From the NCBI GenBank assembly GCA_028818055.1, contig JAPPOI010000230.1, positions 1 to 33,453 of the forward strand: a stretch of DNA of 33,453 nucleotides, written 5' to 3'. Below the pieces are notes generated by a model that saw nothing but the letters and a program-made list of their open reading frames with translations, was not told the origin of the DNA and ran no database searches. This document shows, in pieces, positions 22,527-30,509 of the stretch. The position numbers and the translations under genes were made by a program. The DNA is from Boseongicola sp. GTDB taxonomy: Bacteria > Pseudomonadota > Alphaproteobacteria > Rhodobacterales > Rhodobacteraceae. Position 1 is the first letter of the stretch. Every line of letters starts with the position of its first letter.

Positions 22527-24680
22527 GTGCAAGAGATCGTTATCGGGAAAGACCGTGTTTCCGTCGCCAACCTGATTGGCAAGGGCGGCGAAGGTGAAGT
22601 CTATGCGATCAAGGGGCGCTCTGGGCAGGCGGTAAAAATCTACAACGCCAACCTGCGCTCAAAGCGCGAAAGCAAAGTGCGTGCGATGGTGGGCGAAGGT
22701 CTTGCCGTCAAGACAGACCTAATAGCCTACCCCGGTGAAGTGGTCACAGATCAACGCGGCAACTTTCTTGGTTTTGTTATGCGGCTTGTTTCGGGCTATC
22801 GCCCGCTTCACGAGCTATACAGCCCGAAATCACGAATGCGCCATTTTCCAAAGGCGGACTATCGGTTTCTAATACATGCGGCGATAAACGTGGCCCGTGC
22901 CGTTGGTACATTTCACCAAACGGGATGTGTGATTGGTGATTTGAATCATTCCGGCATTCTTGTCGCGCCCGATGCTACTGTTGCGTTGATTGATGCTGAC
23001 AGTTTTCAGTTTCACCTGAATGGCACGTCATACCCCTGTGTTGTTGGTGTGCCTGACTTCACCCCACCAGAACTGCACGGCAAAAACCTAGCGTCGGTTG
23101 AGCGTACGATTGCGCACGATAACTTTGGCTTGGCGGTCGCGATCTTCCATTTGCTCTTTATGGGAAAACACCCATACGCTGGAATCCGTAAAGGTCCCGA
23201 AACGTCAATGGGCGAAGACATTGCCCAAAATCGGTTCGCCTATTCGCAGTTGCGGCAAGCTCAAACTCAGACCAAGCCGCCGCCCGGCGCTTTAACATTG
23301 GACCTGTTTCCGGCCCCGTTTTCCAAGACGTTCGAAGACGCATTCGGACTGTCAGCAGGCGCGCGTCCTAGCGCGCTGGACTGGATACATGCCCTATCGA
23401 AGCTGGAAGGCTCGTTAAGCCGCTGTAGCAAGGTCAAGACACACTATTACCCCAGCGCTGCCAAAGGCTGCGTTTGGTGCAAGTTGACGGCAAAAAGCGG
23501 TCTGGACATGTTCCCGGACCTATCGGCGGTTACCCCAAATATCCCGACCGATGCGAAGGGCACCGAACAAGCCATTCGCGAGATATTGGCGTTCCGTTTC
23601 CCGACCGTTGGTGACTTGCTCCCTGCGGTTTCGGTTCGGAGCACCAGCCCGGCCCTTACCGAAGCCAAGAGTGGGAAACGAGGGCGCGCACTTCTAGGCT
23701 TACTCATGATGGGCGGCGCGGTCGCAGGGTTCATATACGCCGCGCCGGTATTCTACATCTGGATTGGGTTGGCGATTTGGGGTTGGTCTACATTCAATGA
23801 CCGGGAGGTCCCATCCAGCCCATTTGTTCAAACCTACAAAGACGCCGATGAAAAGGTGCAGCGCGAGTTGAACGCATTCGTTCAGCGCAACGGGTTGACT
23901 GAGGTTGTGAAGGTGCGCGGCGATTTGGACGCCGCAATCGCCGCCTACAAGGGCCATGACGATGCGCTTGCCCGTGAGGTGATGATACTCAAATCCAACC
24001 GAGAGTCGCGTCAGAGACAGGCCTATCTTGACCGTTTCTCAGTACGACGCGCGAACATTTCCGGTATCGGCCCGGCGAAGACAGCAACTTTGATTTCCTT
24101 TGGCATAGAAACCGCAGGCGATGTTAACCGCTCAGCCGTCTTGCGAGTTCCCGGCTTTGGCGACGTGATGACCGGCAAGCTGGTGGCATGGCGTCGCAGT
24201 CACGAGTCGCGGTTCAAGTATGATAGAACACCAAACGCTCAGGATGTAGCCGACGAAAGGGCGTTGCGTGGGCGGTTCGCCGCTGAGAAGGCCAAACTGG
24301 AATCAACGATCCGCAACGGGTTGGGGACTCTTCGCAACGCACGCGCAAAGCTCGACTCGTTGCCCGCCCGTGCGAAGAGTGACCGGGCACTCTCTGAGGC
24401 GCTGAACGCAAGGGCACAGGCCGAACGTGATTTGAAAGAACTGGGGGCCTCTGTCCCGGCGTCTACAGTGGCCTTGACGGTGACAGCGCCACCGCGCCCT
24501 GTCCCGCAACCGCCAAAGGCACCACGCGTTGCTGCTCCGCCGCCGAGGCAAAAGGCAGGAGTTTCCGGCAACCCAAGCTGCCCACGTTGCGGGTCCGCTA
24601 TGCGGCGGCGCTCAGGTCGCTACGGGCAATTCTGGGGCTGTTCGCGGTATCCACGCTGTAAGGGTACTCGAAACATCTAA
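22527..24680 (+). CDS. Ser/Thr kinase with HHH and topoisomerase-type zinc finger
   Basis: This 717-residue protein is the third gene of the triad, with GTG start at 22527. Kinase domain: glycine loop GKGGEGEVY (18-26), Lys37 in AVKIY, catalytic Asp138 in VIGDLNHSGILV, and LIDADSFQF (155-162). The residue five after the catalytic Asp is Gly143 where classical kinases have Asn; this may be normal in this subfamily. A Cys/His cluster (about 305-325, with CVWC) and two membrane-like segments (about 388-425) follow. Then come a coiled coil, a helix-hairpin-helix (ISGIGPAKTATL, about 511), a second coiled coil, and a C-terminal zinc finger (Cys685, 688, 705, 711) as in topoisomerase I. The tail implies nucleic-acid sensing coupled to phosphorylation. 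Confidence 0.92.
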   Translation: MQEIVIGKDRVSVANLIGKGGEGEVYAIKGRSGQAVKIYNANLRSKRESKVRAMVGEGLAVKTDLIAYPGEVVTDQRGNFLGFVMRLVSGYRPLHELYSPKSRMRHFPKADYRFLIHAAINVARAVGTFHQTGCVIGDLNHSGILVAPDATVALIDADSFQFHLNGTSYPCVVGVPDFTPPELHGKNLASVERTIAHDNFGLAVAIFHLLFMGKHPYAGIRKGPETSMGEDIAQNRFAYSQLRQAQTQTKPPPGALTLDLFPAPFSKTFEDAFGLSAGARPSALDWIHALSKLEGSLSRCSKVKTHYYPSAAKGCVWCKLTAKSGLDMFPDLSAVTPNIPTDAKGTEQAIREILAFRFPTVGDLLPAVSVRSTSPALTEAKSGKRGRALLGLLMMGGAVAGFIYAAPVFYIWIGLAIWGWSTFNDREVPSSPFVQTYKDADEKVQRELNAFVQRNGLTEVVKVRGDLDAAIAAYKGHDDALAREVMILKSNRESRQRQAYLDRFSVRRANISGIGPAKTATLISFGIETAGDVNRSAVLRVPGFGDVMTGKLVAWRRSHESRFKYDRTPNAQDVADERALRGRFAAEKAKLESTIRNGLGTLRNARAKLDSLPARAKSDRALSEALNARAQAERDLKELGASVPASTVALTVTAPPRPVPQPPKAPRVAAPPPRQKAGVSGNPSCPRCGSAMRRRSGRYGQFWGCSRYPRCKGTRNI

Positions 24681-24700
24681 CGCGCCCTTGCATGACTTGC

Positions 24701-24740
24701 GTATGACTCGTCCGAATCATCCTACAGTAAGTTACTGTAG
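24701..24740. repeat. Right-end repeats: gtatgactc copy and a 19-bp palindrome
   Basis: The unit gtatgactc (24701-24709) is identical to the one repeated before the integrase at the other end of the island. Beside it is a perfect palindrome, ctacagtaa-g-ttactgtag (24722-24740), with the same nine-one-nine layout as the left-end palindrome but a different sequence. The position 25 to 64 bases inside the right attachment site fits arm-type integrase or excisionase binding. Confidence 0.55.
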
Positions 24741-24764
24741 CGGCGTCGTTTTTCTATCTGCAAA

Positions 24765-24783
24765 TCCCATCCATCATTGGAGC
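24765..24783 (-). other. Right attachment site
   Basis: The minus-strand sequence gctccaatgatggatggga matches the left site at 17 of 19 positions. Upstream of it, on the minus strand, lies chromosome-derived native dusA start sequence. Downstream of it lies island sequence that brings a stop codon (TAG) five codons after the shared MMD. Confidence 0.88.
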
Positions 24784-24825
24784 GCAGCTCAAACGAGCAT
24801 GTTCGTTAACTGAAAGTGTCGCCAT
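24765..24825 (-). pseudogene. Displaced native start of dusA
   Basis: From an ATG at 24825 the frame encodes MATLSVNEHARLSCAPMMD and then leaves dusA homology (GICR, stop). ARLSCAPMMD matches ARLSIAPMMD of the intact DusA in the window, but the codons differ upstream of the core, as expected if the intact gene received its 5' end from the island. The ATG lies eight bases after the stop codon of the NTF2-like gene, so before integration dusA was probably the next gene of that operon. Transcription from the operon promoter now ends in this short frame. Confidence 0.88.
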
Positions 24826-24832
24826 TAGTGCC

Positions 24833-25192
24833 CTAAGGTTTTGCCTCATTTAGGCTGCAGTGCGAGATTAGCCAAGTACCGTCGGGTTGGCGCACCAAGA
24901 TGTTTAGTGAAATGCCTTCGCCTGTCGACCCTTCCCTGAATTCAGCGAGGCACCATCCAAGATCGCCATTTTGACCGGCACTTTTGACTACGATTTGTTT
25001 GCCTTCAGCTCCCTCAGCAACCCATTCTGAATGCGTTTCTTCAATCGCTTGCCGACCGATCGCCGGCGGTCCAAACGGGGAATACAACTCAGCATTCAAA
25101 GCAAAAACAGATGCGCACCCTTTCGCGTCACCCTTTACGTAACAAGAAACGTAGTGGTCCAGTAATTGCTGGCATTCGTCTTCAAAAGGCAC
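24833..25192 (-). CDS. NTF2/SnoaL-like fold protein
   Basis: This 119-residue protein has the SnoaL/DUF4440 cone-fold pattern: an N-terminal helix pair (DECQQLLDHYVSCYVKGDAKGCASVFALNAELYSPFGPPAIGRQAI), followed by beta strands ending DGTWLISHCSLNEAKP. Members are small enzymes (isomerases, ketosteroid-like) or binding proteins. The substrate is not predictable. Length is normal. The gene follows the MFS transporter gene (93-base gap, same strand) and ended eight bases before the native dusA start, so it probably was the middle of a longer operon that the island cut. Confidence 0.75.
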   Translation of the reverse strand: MPFEDECQQLLDHYVSCYVKGDAKGCASVFALNAELYSPFGPPAIGRQAIEETHSEWVAEGAEGKQIVVKSAGQNGDLGWCLAEFREGSTGEGISLNILVRQPDGTWLISHCSLNEAKP

Positions 25193-25285
25193 GTTTACCT
25201 CTGTTCTTTGTTACTCAATTATTCGGGTTTGAACTCGTGCTGTCAAAATCACCGCTGTTTTCGGTGTGCCCTATGGGTTTCTGCA

Positions 25286-26422
25286 TCATCGGCGAGAAAG
25301 ACGGATTGCCAGAACCGAAGATGTCGCGGCAAGTACCGCAGCTATCCAAAGCGCAGAACTGTACGATTGCGTTTGATCGAAAAGCGCTCCGGCTAACCAC
25401 GGCGCCGCCAATCCCGCAGCCCCCCAAGCCGTGAACACCAACCCGTAAACGCGCGGCCCAGAGCTTCCCGGGTAGTCTTTGGCAATCACAGCTGGATAAG
25501 CCGAGATCGTGCATCCATAGGCCAAGCCGACCAATCCAAGGGCAAAAAGCGTAATCGCGGGACTGAACGCAAGCATTACGAGACCGAGGACCGAGATCAA
25601 GGGAATGAGCGGAAGAAGCCGCCTGGGCGAGAAGCGGTCGACCAGAAGACCACCAATCAGGCTGCCAACAAGGTTGCAGACGGCCAGAACCGCGGGCGCG
25701 AGCCACGGTGTAATGCCCGCAAGACTGGCGATACCAGCAGCGTGACCAATCGCCATCAGGCCTGCAGCGACTCCCAGTCCGTAGGCCAACCATGTCCGCA
25801 CAACGGTTCGCACTGAAGGCATTGCGCCAGCCTCAGCGTCCGAAGAGGCTTCAAATGGCAGTTCCGCGCGCCAAACGAACCAAGCTGCGACTGCACAGGC
25901 AAGTGCTGTAGCCGTCGCAAGCAAGGCCATCGCTCCAAAAAACTCACCGAATTCCAGCATGGCGACAAACGCTCTGGGAGAAACGGCGGCGCCCAGCGCG
26001 TAGGCGGCCGTCACAATACCCATGGCAACGCCGGAATGGTTTGGATTGGCTCGAGCCGCGTATTGTAGTGAAAACCCATAGCCAAGACCGTTCGCTACAC
26101 CGAACAGGGCGCTGTATCCCAACCAGATTCCGAAAATGCCTTGGGATACACCCGCCAGCATCGCCCCCAATGCACCCAGAACGCCAACACACCCAAAGAT
26201 CGCAGCAGGCTGGAATGCAGAATACAGCTTGGGCCCAAGCAGAACCGTCAGAGTGAGAGCAACCAATGCAAAGGAATACGTCAGGCTGACCGTGGCACGG
26301 CCAAGATTCAATTTCGTTTCCAGCGGATCCAGAAAAACCGAAAACCCGTGAACAGAGCCCAGAACAACGCAGACCAGAGCTGACCCAGCTAAAACCAGTC
26401 GACCTGAAGAGACGCGCGGCAC
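25286..26422 (-). CDS. MFS transporter
   Basis: This 378-residue integral inner-membrane protein has about twelve hydrophobic segments. The first is LVLAGSALVCVVLGSVHGFSVF near residue 10, and the central cytoplasmic loop is around residues 190-205 (LPFEASSDAEAGAMPS). The last is ALWIAAVLAATSSVLAI. The loop LVDRFSPRRLLP after a transmembrane helix is the MFS-type DRxxxRR motif. The pattern GSVHGFSVFLDPLE at the start resembles the oxalate/formate-antiporter-like (OFA) group, but the substrate is unknown. It is the first gene of a minus-strand operon with the NTF2-like gene. The start is ATG 26422 without a clear ribosome site. Confidence 0.87.
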   Translation of the reverse strand: MPRVSSGRLVLAGSALVCVVLGSVHGFSVFLDPLETKLNLGRATVSLTYSFALVALTLTVLLGPKLYSAFQPAAIFGCVGVLGALGAMLAGVSQGIFGIWLGYSALFGVANGLGYGFSLQYAARANPNHSGVAMGIVTAAYALGAAVSPRAFVAMLEFGEFFGAMALLATATALACAVAAWFVWRAELPFEASSDAEAGAMPSVRTVVRTWLAYGLGVAAGLMAIGHAAGIASLAGITPWLAPAVLAVCNLVGSLIGGLLVDRFSPRRLLPLIPLISVLGLVMLAFSPAITLFALGLVGLAYGCTISAYPAVIAKDYPGSSGPRVYGLVFTAWGAAGLAAPWLAGALFDQTQSYSSALWIAAVLAATSSVLAIRLSRR

Positions 26423-26550
26423 CTATTCGATCTCCGTCTTCATTGTCCAACACCAAAACTTGCTACAGTTTTTGCATATGGATACGGGACTGGGTGCCAC
26501 AGGATCATCTGATCTTCAGCGGCATCAACCATTCCCGACAAATGCACAGA

Positions 26551-27531
26551 TCAGTATTCCAGTACCACAGTTCCAAGCTTTTCACCGGCTTCAACATGTT
26601 CATGCGCATGGGCTGTATCAGCCAGCCCTCCGCCTTCAACGACGGCATGTGCCAAAGCGTCATTCTCTAACCAAGAATTCAGCTGCCTTGCCCCTTTGGC
26701 GTGCACGTCGGGAGGAATGAGATATGCAATGAGCATCCGAAGGGTAATGTTGCGAAACATGAACCCATAAAACGCCAGTTTTGGCTCCATCACGGAAGCA
26801 GATGCATAGGCTGACAACGTGCCGCCCGGTTTCAAGATTTTGAGCGCCGCGTCCTGATTGGCCGCGAAATCTACATCAACAATCCGATTGACACCTTCGC
26901 CGTTTGTCATTTCCAGCACGGCTTCAGCAACATCCGCGTCCCGATAGTTTATCCAGTTTTCAACCGTGGAGTGGGTCGCTTTTTCTTCCGACGAGACGGT
27001 TGCAATCACATTGGCCCCAGCCAGTTTTGCCATTTGGCACGCATATCGCCCGACTGATCCTGCCCCCCCAGTGACAAGAACCGACTGTCCCTTCAAATCT
27101 GCCCCATCTCCAAACAATGCATACCAGGCCGTCATGGCCGGGATGCCAAGACATGCGCCTTCCGAAAAACTAGTATTGTCAGGCAAAACGACGGTTTGCG
27201 CTTCGGGAATTGAAATGTACTCGGCAGCAGTTCCCATCGCGCGGTTCCAAGCGGCATTCCACACCCATACGCGCTGCCCAATACGGCCTGAGTCGACATT
27301 TTGCCCAACTGCTTCGATGACGCCGGCACCATCAGAGTGCGGTACGACCTTTGGATATGCCATTGTCGCACCCGGTCGCTGCCCCGCTCTCAGCTTCACG
27401 TCTGAAGGGTTTATTCCTGAAGCATGGAGCCGAACCACGACTTCGCCTACTTTCGGTTCAGGATCAGGAAGGTCGCCATAGACAAGGGCTTCTTTGGCTT
27501 GACCAAACTGCTCATACCAAATGGCTTTCAT
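26551..27531 (-). CDS. MDR-superfamily NADPH:quinone oxidoreductase-like protein
   Basis: This 326-residue protein begins MKAIWYEQFGQAKEALVYGD. The N-terminal GroES-like domain (HASGINPSDVKLRAGQ, PHSDGAGVIEAVG) is followed by a Rossmann domain with the cofactor motif VTGGAGSVGRYACQMAK near residue 150. The zinc-ligand cysteines of alcohol dehydrogenases are absent, which fits zeta-crystallin-like quinone reductases. The start at ATG 27531 is supported by a GAGGAA ribosome site; upstream in-frame codons are not family-like. It is divergent from the sulfatase-like gene across about 250 bases. The substrate is unknown. Confidence 0.88.
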   Translation of the reverse strand: MKAIWYEQFGQAKEALVYGDLPDPEPKVGEVVVRLHASGINPSDVKLRAGQRPGATMAYPKVVPHSDGAGVIEAVGQNVDSGRIGQRVWVWNAAWNRAMGTAAEYISIPEAQTVVLPDNTSFSEGACLGIPAMTAWYALFGDGADLKGQSVLVTGGAGSVGRYACQMAKLAGANVIATVSSEEKATHSTVENWINYRDADVAEAVLEMTNGEGVNRIVDVDFAANQDAALKILKPGGTLSAYASASVMEPKLAFYGFMFRNITLRMLIAYLIPPDVHAKGARQLNSWLENDALAHAVVEGGGLADTAHAHEHVEAGEKLGTVVLEY

Positions 27532-27785
27532 CGAATTCCTCGCTTTCAAATCAGGTTCGCTGTGAAAGTACGTCGCAGACCTTTTGCCTACCCTACAAGA
27601 ACCCAATCTCGCAATCCGACAAGTTCCCATACTGCACCCGGCGATGCGGACGCGAGAGACTGGCTAACAAGTGGTTTGTTGGATTACTGGCCAGCATGCA
27701 CTTTGATAGGGTCTTGGGCACATTAAAAGAATCGCGCGACGGTGGCGTATCGTTCGCCGAAATGGCGGACCGAGGGAGGAACTGA

Positions 27786-29429
27786 GTGAATATCCTGTTC
27801 ATTATGTACGACCAGCTTCGGTTTGATTACCTGAGCTGTGCCGGTCACCCCCACTTGCAGACGCCCAACTTCGATCGCGTGGCAAGCATGGGTGTCAGGT
27901 TCACCAATGCCTATGTGCAGTCTCCCATCTGCGGATCAAGCCGAATGAGCTTCTATACGGGACGCTATGTGTCTTCGCATGGCGCGGCTTGGAACGGCTT
28001 TCCTCTGCGCGTTGGTGAACTCACGATGGGCGATCATCTTCGCAGTTCCGGAATGGATTGCTGGCTGATTGGGAAAACCCACATGAAAGCCGATGCCGAA
28101 GGGATGAAGCGTTTGGGATTAACTCCGGACAGTTTGATCGGCGCTCGGCAATCCGAGTGCGGTTTTGACATCTGGATACGCGATGATGGACTTTGGGCAC
28201 ACGGACCAGACGGTTTTTATGATGAGAAAAGATCACCTTACAACGAATACCTGAAGTCCAAGGGATATGGGTCTGACAACCCTTGGGCTGATTTCGCGAA
28301 CGCAGCCGTCGACGACGACGGCGATATGGCATCCGGCTGGTTCATGGGAAATGTAAACAAGCCCGCCAATATTGCAGAGCCAGACAGCGAGACCCCTTGG
28401 CTCACAAGCCGGACCATAGATTTCATTGACCAGACCAAAGGATCTTGGTGCGCGCACGTCAGTTATATCAAGCCGCATTGGCCCTATATTGTGCCCGCGC
28501 CCTATCACGACATGTTTGGGGTCAATCACGTCCCCGCTCCCATTCGCCACGACAAAGAGCGAGAGGACCCTCACCCAGTATACGGCGCCTATATGGACAA
28601 CAAAGTGTCGTCAGCTTTTCAGAGGGACGAAGTCCGTCAGAAAGTCATTCCGGCCTACATGGGGCTGATCAAACAGTGCGACGACCAGCTTGGACGACTG
28701 CTCGATCATCTGGAAGCAACCGGTCAGATGGATCACACGATGATCGTTCTGACTTCCGATCACGGGGATTACTTGGGCGATCACTGGTTGGGCGAAAAAG
28801 ACCTGTTCCATGAACCGTCGGTCAAAATCCCACTCATCATTTACGACCCACGCTCAGAAGCGAACGGCACCCGTGGCTCCACCTGCGATGCGCTGGTGGA
28901 AGCCATCGATCTGGTGCCGACATTTGTAGAAGCAGCGGGCGGCAAAGTCGCAGACCACATCCTGGAAGGAAGGTCCCTTTTGCCTTGGCTTTGGGGGGAA
29001 TCTCCGAAGTGGCGCGAATACGTGATCTCGGAATACGACTACTCTGCCTCACAACAAGCGGTGAAGCTGGGACTTGAGCCCAGAGACTGCCGGCTCTTCA
29101 TGGTGTTTGATGGCCGGTACAAACTCATGCACGCCGAGGGCGGGTTCCGGCCCATGCTATTCGACCTTCTTACAGACCCAAACGAGTTCGAGGATCTCGC
29201 CAAATCATCTGGCCATGAGGCGGAAATCGAACGGCTGTATGGGTATCTGGCCACGTGGGGACGCCGCATGTCTCAGCGCGTGACCAAATCGGATGACGAT
29301 ATTATTTCGTCGCGCGGACGATCTCTGCGAAAAGGCATCTTGCCGTTTCTTTACGACGGTTCAGAAGTCGATCCGGAGCTGACCAGCAAGTATCGAGGAC
29401 CAGCCCCGCAAAAGCCCACACAAGAGTAA
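27786..29429 (+). CDS. Formylglycine-dependent sulfatase / phosphonate monoester hydrolase-like protein
   Basis: This 547-residue alkaline-phosphatase-superfamily hydrolase carries the formylglycine signature SPICGSSRMSFYTGRY, with Cys49 as the residue to be oxidised (CxSxR class). Metal ligands appear in IMYDQ (Asp9) and in LTSDHGDYLGDH (Asp325, His326), and KTHMK and KPHWPY supply other active-site positions. There is no signal peptide, so it should act in the cytoplasm, as do phosphonate monoester hydrolases and some sulfatases. GTG 27786 has an excellent GGAGG eight bases ahead. The substrate (sulfate ester or phosphonate/phosphodiester) cannot be settled from sequence. A formylglycine-generating enzyme gene is not in the window. 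Confidence 0.88.
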   Translation: MNILFIMYDQLRFDYLSCAGHPHLQTPNFDRVASMGVRFTNAYVQSPICGSSRMSFYTGRYVSSHGAAWNGFPLRVGELTMGDHLRSSGMDCWLIGKTHMKADAEGMKRLGLTPDSLIGARQSECGFDIWIRDDGLWAHGPDGFYDEKRSPYNEYLKSKGYGSDNPWADFANAAVDDDGDMASGWFMGNVNKPANIAEPDSETPWLTSRTIDFIDQTKGSWCAHVSYIKPHWPYIVPAPYHDMFGVNHVPAPIRHDKEREDPHPVYGAYMDNKVSSAFQRDEVRQKVIPAYMGLIKQCDDQLGRLLDHLEATGQMDHTMIVLTSDHGDYLGDHWLGEKDLFHEPSVKIPLIIYDPRSEANGTRGSTCDALVEAIDLVPTFVEAAGGKVADHILEGRSLLPWLWGESPKWREYVISEYDYSASQQAVKLGLEPRDCRLFMVFDGRYKLMHAEGGFRPMLFDLLTDPNEFEDLAKSSGHEAEIERLYGYLATWGRRMSQRVTKSDDDIISSRGRSLRKGILPFLYDGSEVDPELTSKYRGPAPQKPTQE

Positions 29430-29464
29430 CATCCATACCAAATGCGGTCTCAGATGCCGGCAGC

Positions 29465-30355
29465 CTAACTTTCGCAGAAGTTTGTTGATGCGAGATGGTC
29501 GATGAAGCGGCGTGTCAAATGTTTCTGTGGACCAGTCTCGGGCCAGACAGCGTAGATGCCGAGATCAGCCAATGACCACTCTGGCAACACTCGCACCAAT
29601 GAACCGTTGGCCAGTTCTTCTTCGATTTCGCTCACCGGTAATTGGCGCACACAAAGTCCAGCTTTGACCGCGGATTTCGCGATCGTCACGGAATTCACCT
29701 CGATGCTCAGATTTTCGGGGACGAACTCCACCACCTCGCCGTCTTTTTCCAGTTTGAAACTGTCGGCAAGCATCGTCATGGATACGAATTGGCATTGCTG
29801 AAGATCGTCCAATGTTCGGATCGGCGACAATTGGTCTAGGTAGCTTGGGGCAGCAACCAACATGCGTTGAAAGTCTCCAACTCGGCGGGTTTTAAGCGCG
29901 CTGTCTTTCAATCGCCCCAAGCGAATTGCTACGTCGAAGCCTTCTTTGACCAAATCGACCGTGTGGTCGGATCCGTGAAGAGAGATCGAAACCAAAGGAT
30001 GCTTGTTCGCAAACTCCCACACTGCACGATAGATTGAGCTGTTTTCGCCAAACCCCGGCATCGCGACCCTGAGCGTACCGACCGGCTGGTCGCTCAATTC
30101 GGTCAGAGCGTCCAAGGCTTCTTCGCCGGCAGCGACCATGCGTTTGGAGGCACTCAGAACTTTCTGGCCCTCTTGCGTTAAAGACAGCGAACCGGTGGAT
30201 CTAAAAAACAGCGATAACCCGAGTTTTTCTTCAATCTTGTTGACGTGATGGCTCACGACCGACGTTGATAGTTTGAGTTGTCGGCCCGCCTGGCTGAAAC
30301 TTCCCGCTTCGGCGACAGCAACAAAGACTGCTAACCCTTTGTAATCGTCAATCAT
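29465..30355 (-). CDS. LysR-family transcriptional regulator
   Basis: This 296-residue regulator begins MIDDYKGLAVFVAVAEAGSFSQAGRQL and has the winged helix-turn-helix in residues 1-60 (STSVVSHHVNKIEEKLGLSLFFR). The effector domain follows from about residue 90 (GTLRVAMPGFGENSSIY). Its start fits the family's usual position. It resembles the LysR group that regulates adjacent metabolic genes, with motifs DVAIRLGRL and LVAAPSYLD. It converges on the sulfatase-like gene. kynU lies upstream on the same strand, so control of kynU or of the sulfatase gene is possible but not shown. Confidence 0.9.
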   Translation of the reverse strand: MIDDYKGLAVFVAVAEAGSFSQAGRQLKLSTSVVSHHVNKIEEKLGLSLFFRSTGSLSLTQEGQKVLSASKRMVAAGEEALDALTELSDQPVGTLRVAMPGFGENSSIYRAVWEFANKHPLVSISLHGSDHTVDLVKEGFDVAIRLGRLKDSALKTRRVGDFQRMLVAAPSYLDQLSPIRTLDDLQQCQFVSMTMLADSFKLEKDGEVVEFVPENLSIEVNSVTIAKSAVKAGLCVRQLPVSEIEEELANGSLVRVLPEWSLADLGIYAVWPETGPQKHLTRRFIDHLASTNFCES

Positions 30356-30509
30356 CTTTCCAAAATCCGCAATAATCGCAACAGTATCTACCGACTGGAT
30401 GAAAGACTGAATGGGAATCCTGCAAGCGTCAACACGTCATAGAACGCTACACGGTGAGTTGATTGCTTCTTGATGCTTAACCGAGCGTCTCAGGACCGTC
30501 GCAGATGAA

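Larger units (their letters stand above)
10586..24783. mobile_element. dusA-integrated genomic island (about 14.2 kb)
   Basis: The limits are two copies of a 19-bp sequence from the 5' part of dusA: gctcctatgatggattgga on the minus strand at 10586-10604, and gctccaatgatggatggga at 24765-24783. The left copy is within intact dusA. The right copy is preceded by an in-frame dusA start that no longer leads anywhere. A tyrosine integrase gene lies next to the left junction. Integration into the 5' end of dusA with replacement of that end is a known habit of a family of prophages and islands. The contents are an integrase, a PrtN-like regulator, small genes of unknown function, a replication-like AAA+ protein, iteron-like repeats, a nuclease, a serine recombinase and a vWA/PP2C/kinase module. 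No structural phage genes or conjugation genes are seen. Confidence 0.9.

Noticed and set aside
24722-24740. Terminator for the TerY-P operon
   Set aside because: The palindrome has a one-base centre and the T run is about eight bases away from the stem, so an integrase or regulator site is more likely.
25944-26456. Minus-strand frame of 170 codons overlapping the MFS gene start
   Set aside because: It is the MFS gene in another frame, with low-quality Cys/Trp/Gly-rich translation.
27351-27785. Plus-strand frame ending directly before the sulfatase-like gene
   Set aside because: Most of it is antisense to the MDR gene start. Only the last 29 codons (from ATG 27696) lie outside, and they lack a ribosome site or recognisable character.
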